Shown: positions 1 to 5,922 of the stretch, in pieces
How positions within the stretch are numbered: position 1 is the stretch's first letter
Layout of the letters: the number at the start of each line of letters is the position of its first letter
Origin: Pseudomonas sp. UBA5782
Lineage (GTDB): Bacteria; Pseudomonadota; Gammaproteobacteria; Pseudomonadales; Pseudomonadaceae
Assembly: GCA_002418465.1 (NCBI GenBank)
Contig: DIEE01000122.1
Location: 1-11,987 of the forward strand
Direction of reading: 5' to 3'
DNA: 11,987 nt
The notes under the pieces: generated by a model
What the model saw: only the letters and a program-made list of their open reading frames with translations
What the model was told of the DNA's origin: nothing
Databases searched by the model: none
Made by a program: the position numbers and the translations under genes

Positions 1-1
1 G

Positions 2-250
2 GCGGTGGACGCCGGCCTGCACCTCTGCGTGCGCGTCGACAGCCTGGCCCGCGAGCGCCAACTGATCGCCGCCGCCGAGCGCGCCGGCGTGGAAATCAAC
101 GGCCTGAGCGGCTACTGGCTGCCCGACAGCGACATGCCCGAGGATCAACGCGCCGGCCTGGTCCTCGGCTTCGCCGCCGTGCCGGAAGCGGATATCCGGC
201 ATGCGCTGATGGCGTTGCGCGAAGCCTGGAAACCCCTGGCGTCAGGCTAG
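2..250 (+). CDS. MocR/GntR-family regulator with aminotransferase-like domain (3' end only)
   Basis: Only the last 82 codons are present; the reading frame is open to the left edge, so the true start lies outside. The visible part begins AVDAGLHLCVRV, continues through AGVEINGLSGYWL and ends with LVLGFAAVPEADIRHALMAL. This pattern (an 'AGLH' strand, a 'G-V-x-x-x-x-L-S-x-Y' turn, then an 'L-x-L-G-F-A' strand and an amphipathic helix) is typical of the small C-terminal subdomain of fold-type I PLP aminotransferase domains in MocR-type regulators. Such proteins carry an N-terminal GntR winged helix and sense PLP or amino compounds. The helix-turn-helix and the PLP lysine are not in view, so a stand-alone aminotransferase is possible. 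The gene converges on the LLM oxidoreductase gene across about 100 bp, in which I see no clear terminator. Confidence 0.7.
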   Translation, partial: AVDAGLHLCVRVDSLARERQLIAAAERAGVEINGLSGYWLPDSDMPEDQRAGLVLGFAAVPEADIRHALMALREAWKPLASG

Positions 251-352
251 CGAGCCGACGCGCCGATTGCGCTGCAAACGGGCAGCAAACAGCGCACACC
301 CTCGTCGTTGCACCGGCCCTCATCGTCGCCACGCGCAATACGCCGGGCCGAC

Positions 353-1315
353 TCAGTCGTTGCCATTGAAAACCGGCAGCACATGCTCCGCCAGCTCGTC
401 GAGCACCTCCTCGACCGGCCGGTGTGAGGGCTTCATGTTCAACGCGATGTGGGTGACGCCCGTCTCGCGCTGCTTGTGCCACTTTTCGATCAGCGCTTTC
501 CGACCGATGCGGATCACATTGTGAAAACGCTTTTCGGGTGCATCGGGGTCTTTGGCCAGGTCGAAAAAGGTGGCGTAGCCATAGGGCGGCGGCGCGTTGT
601 CGCCTGCGGCTTCGCGGAGGGTCGCAAGCAGCTGGGCGACGTGCTCGGGGTCGCTAACCGACCAGATCCAGGCGTCGGTGTGTTGCGCAATCCATTCGAT
701 CGGCTGCCGGGCGCGGCCGACGCACATCATCGGCAGTCGTGGCACCGAGGGCTTCGGCACCAGATCGAGGTTGCCGCGAAAGTCACCGTAGTAACGTGTC
801 TTCAGCGCCGGGAAGCGGTTCTGGTGCAAGGTGCGGATCAGCCCGAACGCTTCACGGAAGCGTTCGTCGCGGTTATCGAAATCCGCCCCCAGCGTCGGGT
901 ACTCGGTGGGGCGATCTCCGGTCGACAAACCCAGCACGAAACGTCCCCCACTGAGCTGGTCGACAGACGCCGCCTGCTTGGCGACGAACACCGGGTCTCT
1001 CAGCGGCAGGACGATTCCGGTCGTGCCGAGGGTGATCCGCCTGGTAACCGAAGCGAGCATGCCCGCGTAAACAAACGGATCGAGCACCTGCCCGGCATCG
1101 CCGAAGGTAGGGTCATAGAACGGCACATCGCGCAGCCAGAGACTGGCAAAACCCGCCTCGTCAACCCGGCGCACCAGACGCTCGTGATCCTTCAGCGTGG
1201 GGAACGGCGAATCGGGATATGCCTCCAGCGGCGTGATGAAACCGAACGTCAGGCGGCCAGGCTGGAATACCTGCCTGAACGCGGTGTGATCGTGCAGCGG
1301 CGACAGTGCGCTCAT
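353..1315 (-). CDS. LLM-class flavin-dependent oxidoreductase (BA3436-like subfamily)
   Basis: A 320-residue luciferase-like (TIM-barrel) FMN/F420-type oxidoreductase. Family marks are FQPGRLTFGFITPLEAYP (residues 17-34), FASLWLRDVPFYDPTFGDAG (56-75), ITLGTTGIVLPLRDPVFVAK (94-113) and SVDQLSGGRFVLGLSTGDRP (117-136). The last matches the conserved 'D-x-L-S-G-G-R-x-x-L-G-x-x-x-G' signature of the superfamily. The DVP-x-x-DP-x-FGD block is what I recall from the luciferase-type BA3436 subfamily, whose substrates are largely unknown. The frame is open further upstream, but the ATG at 1315 is preferred: GAGGGA sits 5 nt before it and conserved sequence begins just after it. The gene lies 64 bp downstream of the alkene reductase gene on the same strand and is probably the last gene of that operon. 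Both enzymes use flavin, so they may act on related substrates. Confidence 0.88.
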   Translation of the reverse strand: MSALSPLHDHTAFRQVFQPGRLTFGFITPLEAYPDSPFPTLKDHERLVRRVDEAGFASLWLRDVPFYDPTFGDAGQVLDPFVYAGMLASVTRRITLGTTGIVLPLRDPVFVAKQAASVDQLSGGRFVLGLSTGDRPTEYPTLGADFDNRDERFREAFGLIRTLHQNRFPALKTRYYGDFRGNLDLVPKPSVPRLPMMCVGRARQPIEWIAQHTDAWIWSVSDPEHVAQLLATLREAAGDNAPPPYGYATFFDLAKDPDAPEKRFHNVIRIGRKALIEKWHKQRETGVTHIALNMKPSHRPVEEVLDELAEHVLPVFNGND

Positions 1316-1379
1316 CGTGTTCCCTCGCAGAGGAAGTACCAGGCGGCGTTTCTGGCACCGCATGGACAAGGCCTTCGGA

Positions 1380-2495
1380 TCAAACCGAAGCGGCGGATTG
1401 ATAGCGGGGGTAGTCGGTGTAGCCACGCGTAACGGAGCCGTTCACGCCATAGAAGGTCGCCCGCTCACCCTCGGCCAGCGGCCAGCCGTGCTGCATGCGC
1501 TCGACCAGATCCGGGTTGGCGATGAACGGGCGGCCGAAGGCGATCAAGTCCAGCTCGCCGCTGGCGAGGGCCGCCTCGGCGGTGATGCGATTGAAGCCGC
1601 CCGCTGCCAGAAGCGTGCCGCGAAAGGCCTGCCGGAACTGGCTGGCGAAGCCTTCGGGAATGGCTTCGGCGCCAATCGTGAGCTGATCGCTCAGGTGAAC
1701 GTAGGCAAGGTGGCGCGCGTCCAACTCGGCCGCCAGGGTGACCCAGGTTTCGGCTTCGTCGGCGTAGGGCTGCATGTCATAGAGGCGGCCAAACGGAGAC
1801 AGCCGCACGCCGACCTTTTCACGGCCGATTTCAGCCGACAGGGCGTCCAGTGTTTCCAGAAGAAAGCGCTGACGGTTGGCGATGGAGCCGCCATAGGCAT
1901 CCTCGCGGGTGTTCAGGGCGCCGTTGATGAACTGCTCGAACAGGTAACCGTTGGCGCCGTGCAGTTCGATACCGTCGAACCCTGCGTCCATCGCACGGCG
2001 CGCCGCGCTGACGAAGTCGCCTGTGATGCGGCGGATTTCATCGACGGACAATGCCCGCGGCGTGCTCGCCGGCACCGGCCCGGCCTTGCCCGGCTCCATC
2101 CAGGCATAGGCGTTGGAGCGCGCGGCAGCCACCGCCACCGAGGACACCGGAGCGGCTTGTCCTGGCTGGATGGACACGTGCGACAGGCGCCCGACATGCC
2201 AGAGCTGGGCGAACATCCGTCCGCCCTTGGCGTGTACGGCGTCCGTCACACGGCGCCAGGCGCGGGCCTGCTCGTCGGTATACAGCCCGGGGTTGAACAG
2301 ATAGCCGCAACCCTCGCGGGAGATCGGGATGCCTTCGGAAATGATCAGCCCTGCCGAAGCCCGCTGGGCGTAATACAACAGGGTGTGCTCATCCGGAATG
2401 TCTTCCAGCGCACGGGCGCGGGTCATGGGCGCCATCACCACGCGGTTGGCCAGCAGGGTGCCGGCCAGGTCAAAGGGCTTGAACAATGTACTCAT
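1380..2495 (-). CDS. Old yellow enzyme family alkene/nitro-compound reductase (NemA-like)
   Basis: A 371-residue FMN-dependent ene-reductase of the NemA/pentaerythritol tetranitrate reductase/XenA-XenB type, which uses NAD(P)H to reduce activated C=C bonds or nitro esters and nitroaromatics. Visible signatures are MAPMTRARA (21-29, Thr25 near the flavin), AQLWHVGRLSH (96-106), ELHGANGYLFEQF (177-189; His179 and Asn182 are the substrate-binding pair and Tyr184 the usual proton donor), LNTREDAYGGSIANR (194-208), Arg231 in VGVRLSP and the phosphate-binding AFGRPFIANPDLV (319-331). The protein ends in a GYTDYP motif typical of NemA relatives. The ATG at 2495 is chosen because the OYE fold begins right after it, although the ribosome site (GAGA) is weak. 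The start lies 44 bp after the stop of the SnoaL-like gene, consistent with co-transcription. All key residues are present. Function as an OYE is secure; the natural substrate is not known. Confidence 0.93.
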   Translation of the reverse strand: MSTLFKPFDLAGTLLANRVVMAPMTRARALEDIPDEHTLLYYAQRASAGLIISEGIPISREGCGYLFNPGLYTDEQARAWRRVTDAVHAKGGRMFAQLWHVGRLSHVSIQPGQAAPVSSVAVAAARSNAYAWMEPGKAGPVPASTPRALSVDEIRRITGDFVSAARRAMDAGFDGIELHGANGYLFEQFINGALNTREDAYGGSIANRQRFLLETLDALSAEIGREKVGVRLSPFGRLYDMQPYADEAETWVTLAAELDARHLAYVHLSDQLTIGAEAIPEGFASQFRQAFRGTLLAAGGFNRITAEAALASGELDLIAFGRPFIANPDLVERMQHGWPLAEGERATFYGVNGSVTRGYTDYPRYQSAASV

Positions 2496-2539
2496 GGCAA
2501 TTCTCGGAATGGAAAAGGGGCAAGGGCTCGACGCGGCGT

Positions 2540-3022
2540 TCAGGACGGCAACACCAGGCCATTGCCTGGATCGCCACCGCCGACGTTTGGCTCCGGCCAG
2601 ACCACGTCCAGGCCGGTGCGGCTGATCAGCCATTTGCCGTCCACGCGTCGATACTCGTCGGCATACACGGCCAAAAGCAGCAGGGGGTTTGCCGAGGCCG
2701 GACGCGAGGTGTCGAGATCGATCAGGTAGCAACGGCCTTCCGCTCGGTCGTCGTCCAGCACTTCGATCCAGTGGTTGGAGACCGCGTGCAGAAAGGGATA
2801 GGCGCCGCGCCGATGGATGTCATAGGCCACGAACGCCTCGGCGAGGCCATCGCGGATCGCTTCGCGGCCGCGCCAGCAGCCGCGGTCGACCTGGCAAGTG
2901 GCGTCCTGCGTGAACAGCTCGCCAAGAGCCTCCATGCGGTTGGCATCCAGATAGTGGCAGTAGCGCACACGTAAATCGCGTATCGCTTCCAGCGTAAGCA
3001 GGCGCTTCAGTTCGGGTTCCAT
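2540..3022 (-). CDS. SnoaL/NTF2-like fold protein (nuclear transport factor 2 family)
   Basis: A 160-residue cytoplasmic protein with the usual layout of the SnoaL-like 'polyketide cyclase/dehydratase' group. An N-terminal helix (LEAIRDLRVRYCHYLDANR, 11-29) is followed by ELFTQDATCQVDRG (35-48), GREAIRDGL (52-60), the HAVSNHWIEVLDDDRAEG strands (79-96) and a final sheet, YADEYRRVDGKWLISR (120-135). The RYCHYLD segment, the Asp at position 40 and His79/His84 are the usual lining of the cone-shaped pocket. Family members include small isomerases, dehydratases, hydroxylase subunits and many proteins of unknown role. TGAGG lies 5 nt before the ATG, supporting this start. It is the first gene of the probable SnoaL-OYE-LLM operon and faces the divergent LysR gene across 134 bp. 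It could isomerise or dehydrate the substrate or product of the flavin enzymes; that is inference. Confidence 0.85.
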   Translation of the reverse strand: MEPELKRLLTLEAIRDLRVRYCHYLDANRMEALGELFTQDATCQVDRGCWRGREAIRDGLAEAFVAYDIHRRGAYPFLHAVSNHWIEVLDDDRAEGRCYLIDLDTSRPASANPLLLLAVYADEYRRVDGKWLISRTGLDVVWPEPNVGGGDPGNGLVLPS

Positions 3023-3062
3023 AAATGCCTCAACAGCGATGTCTCGAAGATGAAGCGAGCTT

Positions 3063-3080
3063 AATTCAAGCGCTTGAGTT
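3063..3080. promoter_or_regulatory. Candidate LysR-type regulator binding box between divergent genes
   Basis: TCAAGCGCTTGA at 3066-3077 is a perfect 12-bp palindrome; with one mismatch the symmetry extends to 3063-3080. It includes a T-N11-A arrangement (T3065 to A3077), the usual core of LysR-family sites. It sits in the only AT-rich stretch of the neighbourhood, 43 bp from the SnoaL-like start and about 80 bp from the LysR start, where an LTTR would activate the leftward operon and repress itself. A weak rightward pair, TTGAGT (3074-3079) and TTCTAT (3097-3102) with 17-bp spacing, overlaps the palindrome and could serve the LysR gene. Confidence 0.5.
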
Positions 3081-3156
3081 TATTAATTAGCTGAAATTCT
3101 ATTGAGTTGATCCTGCCAGGCTACAATTGGCGGACCTAAACCCGTGGGCGATTGAG

Positions 3157-4080
3157 ATGGATACGTTGCAGCTGGATGGCATTCCCGAATTCATTCTGGC
3201 GGCTCAGTTACAGAGCTTCACCGCCGCGGCGTTACAGCTGGGCGTCACCAGTTCCGCCGTGGGCAAGAGCGTTTCGCGGCTGGAAAAACGCCTGGGCATC
3301 AAGCTGCTGCACCGCACCACGCGCAAGTTGAGCCTGAGCAGCGAAGGCGATATCTACCTCGCCACCTGCCAGCGCGTGATGGAGGATTTGCAGCAAACCG
3401 AAGGCTGCCTGGCCACCGGGCTCGTCGAGCCCAGGGGCCGGCTTCGTATCGATCTGCCCGCGGCCTTTGGCCGTCGCCATATCGCTCCGCTGATCATCGA
3501 ACTGGCGCGTAAACACGCTCAGCTGGACCTGACCATGACCTTCGGCGAACGCACCGTCGATCTGGTCGCCGAAGGTATCGACCTGTCCGTTCGCATCGGT
3601 GAACTCAACGACGATCCCGAGTTGGTCGCCAGGCGCCTCGGCGACCAGCACCTGGTGATCTGCGCCGCGCCCGACTACCTGCGCGAGCACCCTGCGCCAA
3701 AGGACAAGACGGATTTGCTCAGGCACGACTGCATCATCGGCTGGCGCAAAGGCCTGCGCGCCTCCTGGCTGCTGCAAGGCGCCAACGGGCTGGAGCACCA
3801 GGAGATTCGCGTGCGCCATGAGTTCGGCGACGGCGAGATGATGCTCAAGGCCACCGTCGAAGGCCGGGGCTTGTGCCAGTTGCCCACCTGGCTGGTCGGC
3901 GAGCAGTTGCGCAGCGGCGAGCTGGTGACCGTATTGGATCAATACAGCGGCGCGCGCATGCCGATCCACGTGATCTGGCCTAGAACCGCCTACATCCAAC
4001 CCAAGGTGCGGGTCGTCATCGATGAGCTGCTGCGAATGACGGATACGCAAGCGAGGCTCTTCGAGCCCTGGGCTTCGTGA
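3157..4080 (+). CDS. LysR-family transcriptional regulator, divergent to the redox operon
   Basis: A 307-residue LTTR of normal length. The N-terminal winged helix spans about residues 5-63 (IPEFILAAQLQSFTAAALQL, then VTSSAVGKSVSRLEKRLGIKL and LLHRTTRKLSLSSEG), the hallmark LysR DNA-binding block. A linker helix follows. A periplasmic-binding-protein-like effector domain starts near residue 93 (GRLRIDLPAAFGRRHIAPLI) and includes DLVAEGIDLSVRIGEL (135-150), LVARRLGDQHLVICAAPDYL (156-175) and a final VRVVIDELLRM helix. This resembles the CrgA/DhcR-like branch, in which many members control nearby oxidoreductase genes. The frame is open up to a TTG at 3127, but the ATG at 3157 fits the usual LTTR length and N-terminus better; the ribosome site is weak in either case. 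Its head-to-head placement with the SnoaL-OYE-LLM genes suggests it regulates them. The inducer is unknown. Confidence 0.93.
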   Translation: MDTLQLDGIPEFILAAQLQSFTAAALQLGVTSSAVGKSVSRLEKRLGIKLLHRTTRKLSLSSEGDIYLATCQRVMEDLQQTEGCLATGLVEPRGRLRIDLPAAFGRRHIAPLIIELARKHAQLDLTMTFGERTVDLVAEGIDLSVRIGELNDDPELVARRLGDQHLVICAAPDYLREHPAPKDKTDLLRHDCIIGWRKGLRASWLLQGANGLEHQEIRVRHEFGDGEMMLKATVEGRGLCQLPTWLVGEQLRSGELVTVLDQYSGARMPIHVIWPRTAYIQPKVRVVIDELLRMTDTQARLFEPWAS

Positions 4081-4821
4081 GCCCTCGGCGGTAGAGCCGG
4101 CCGACACCGCGCAGGCCACGCCGATCATCCGCGTGCAGCGGCCATGCGCTTTTCGTCGATCCAGTCACGTATCGGCAACGACGACGCATCGGCGGCGGTG
4201 CCCAGCGCCCTGTCCATGGACGCCGCACGGCCAGGTGCTTCTCCAGCGTGATCGAAGCCGACGAGCGCAGACAAAAATCGCAGGCAAAAAAAAGCAGCTC
4301 GAGCCTCGAGCTGCCAGGTGAGAAACCGTTCAACGTCACTCACGGAAAGGGAGCCAATCCAAACAGTCGCGAATCCAGACGACTAGTGCCCATGCTAATG
4401 GCAGAGCAAGGCAGTTTCGTGACAGAGGCGCATCCGTTTGGGTGACTGCCCATGCAGACAGAAACAGGAAAGTTAACCGTCTACTCGCATAGCCTGTTGA
4501 TTAATCGGAAAACAAATCTGTCCCCTTTTTGGGTGCCTGCGACTGCGAGCGTGACCGGCTGCTGCAAACTCCCGGCGCCGACCTGCATCCGCAGCGAGGA
4601 AGAAGCCTGCTCGAACGGCTGGAAAATCTCCCGACGTCGGCGATCTGGAGCACGTGCAGCGGAGCCTGTATGAGCAGCTCAACATCTGCCTGGAGAAAGG
4701 CGCAGCGGAACCCGATAGTGCCGCGCACGGTCGCCGGTGCCCTGAACTAACCTGTCCCGCACCGACTCGCAGCTATATCCGCCGCCGAATCTCCGGCCAG
4801 CTCCGACCACCAGGCCCGTCC
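4081..4821. other. 741-bp gap without a convincing intact gene
   Basis: I find no open frame here with family-like composition. Three parts can be told apart. Positions 4081-4285 are GC-rich and could hold decayed coding sequence; the minus frame reading DASSLPIRDWIDEKRMAAARG looks protein-like but I cannot name it. Positions 4286-4540 are clearly lower in GC and contain an orphan leftward terminator at the left end and ACAAATCTGTCCCCTTTTT near 4512-4530. From memory that phrase often borders transposase genes of the REP-associated or IS200-like kind, but no transposase is present. Positions 4541-4720 contain two protein-like stretches in different plus-strand frames (LLQTPGADLHPQRGRSLLER, then GDLEHVQRSLYEQLNICLEK), compatible with a small frameshifted gene. 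The uvsE promoter should lie in the last part, but I see no clear -35/-10 pair. Confidence 0.5.
4286..4314 (-). terminator. Rho-independent terminator for leftward transcription
   Basis: Read on the minus strand, GCAGCTCGA, a GGC loop and TCGAGCTGC form a 9-bp perfect stem (4294-4314), followed at once by eight T residues (4286-4293). This is a textbook intrinsic terminator. Read on the plus strand there is no T tract after the hairpin, so it does not serve the LysR gene. No minus-strand protein gene ends just upstream, which makes it an orphan: it either closes a small RNA encoded to its right or is left over from a lost gene. Confidence 0.8.
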
Positions 4822-5865
4822 ATGCACCACCCACGAATCGGTTTCGCCTGTCAGTACAAACACCCCCAGCGTGACCTGTCGGCAGCCGCGCTGAAGGCCG
4901 TCGAGGGCCCGTTCAATCCGCGCACCACGACGTTGCGCTGGATGGATTCGGTAGCCGCGCCAATTGCCCGCGAACGACTGGTCGAGGTGGTCACGCACAA
5001 CCTCGCCGCGCAGCTGCGCTTGCTGGCCTACGTGAAAACACTGCCGCCCAGCCTGCACATGCTGCGCCTGAGCAGCGACCTGCTGCCGTTCTACAGCCAT
5101 CCGAAAGTGCGCGGGTTCTACCAGGACCCGGCGATCCAGCAGCAGTTCATGGAGGGCTTTGCGGCGATCGGGGCACTGGCGCGGACGGCGGATATTCGTC
5201 TGTCGTTCCATCCCGGCCAGTACTGCGTGCTGGCCTCGGAGAATCCCGGCGTGGTGGAGAACAGCCTGGCCGAGTTCGAGTATCACGCCGACATGATCCG
5301 CATGATGGGTTACGGCCGCAGATTCCAGGACCTCAAGTGCAACGTGCACATCGCCGGACGCCTGGGTGTCGAGGGGACGCGCGCGATCTGGCCGCGGCTG
5401 TCGGAGGTGGCGCGCAACTGCATCACCTTCGAGAACGACGAGAAGACCTACGGCCTGGACCACTGCCTGGAGGTTGCCGACCTCGCGCCGGTGGTGCTGG
5501 ACATTCATCACTGCTGGATCCACGAGAACGACTACATCGCTCCCGATGCGCCGCGCGTGGCCCGCGTGATCGAGAGCTGGCGCGGGGTTCGCCCCGCCAT
5601 GCACTACTCGCAACCGCCGGAAAGCCTGCAGGCGCTGGGGTTCGACGCTGAGCACGAACTGCGGATGGACGCGTTGCTGAAGGTGGTCTCCAAGCGCGAC
5701 CTGTATCCCCACAGCGAGCTGATGTGGAACCACCGGAGCAACGACTACGCGCTGCAGTTTCTCGACCGTTCCGACCTGATGCTGGAAGCCAAGGGCAAGA
5801 ACCTGGCAGCCCTGGCGTTCCATGAGCACGTGGTGCGGTGCGATCCGAAACTGATCGCCGCGTAG
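4822..5865 (+). CDS. uvsE: UV DNA damage endonuclease UvsE/UVDE
   Basis: A 347-residue TIM-barrel, metal-dependent endonuclease that nicks DNA 5' of UV photoproducts and other distortions, starting alternative excision repair. Conserved blocks in order are IGFACQYKH (6-14), LRLSSDLLPFYSHP (81-94), RLSFHPGQYCVLAS (126-139, metal ligand His130), EYHADMI (153-159), NVHIAGRLG (174-182), ITFENDEKTYGLD (201-213, Glu204), VVLDIHHCWIH (224-234, Asp227 and His230), AMHYSQ (259-264, His261) and LMLEAKGKN (319-327, Glu322). The ATG at 4822 is chosen because the frame runs open upstream to 4654 but UVDE similarity begins only here; the ribosome site is poor. One oddity is Ala259, two residues before His261, where I recall a carboxylated metal-bridging lysine in the Thermus enzyme. 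The gene stands alone and converges on the sulfatase-methyltransferase gene across 57 bp. Confidence 0.93.
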   Translation: MHHPRIGFACQYKHPQRDLSAAALKAVEGPFNPRTTTLRWMDSVAAPIARERLVEVVTHNLAAQLRLLAYVKTLPPSLHMLRLSSDLLPFYSHPKVRGFYQDPAIQQQFMEGFAAIGALARTADIRLSFHPGQYCVLASENPGVVENSLAEFEYHADMIRMMGYGRRFQDLKCNVHIAGRLGVEGTRAIWPRLSEVARNCITFENDEKTYGLDHCLEVADLAPVVLDIHHCWIHENDYIAPDAPRVARVIESWRGVRPAMHYSQPPESLQALGFDAEHELRMDALLKVVSKRDLYPHSELMWNHRSNDYALQFLDRSDLMLEAKGKNLAALAFHEHVVRCDPKLIAA

Positions 5866-5922
5866 GCCATGCGCGGGAAGGGCCTTTGCCTGTCGCCGAA
5901 TGATCTTGCGGCCGATACAGCG

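Noticed and set aside
1316..1426. N-terminal extension of the LLM oxidoreductase to an ATG at 1426
   Set aside because: The extra 37 codons would overlap the end of the alkene reductase gene, show no family similarity, and bypass a good ribosome site at the 1315 start.
449..1432. 327-codon plus-strand frame opposite the LLM oxidoreductase gene
   Set aside because: Arg/Gln/Gly-rich antisense shadow. The minus-strand frame shows the conserved luciferase-like blocks.
4387..4455. Direct repeat TGCCCATGC at 4387-4395 and 4447-4455, exactly 60 bp apart
   Set aside because: Only two 9-bp copies with dissimilar flanks. This is not a CRISPR array or tandem repeat, and chance is likely.
4747..5829. 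360-codon minus-strand frame opposite uvsE
   Set aside because: Val/Gln/His/Arg-rich antisense translation without motifs; uvsE is clearly the coding strand.
5866..5922. Possible bidirectional terminator between the convergent uvsE and fusion genes
   Set aside because: I could not find a stable stem followed by a T tract on either strand.
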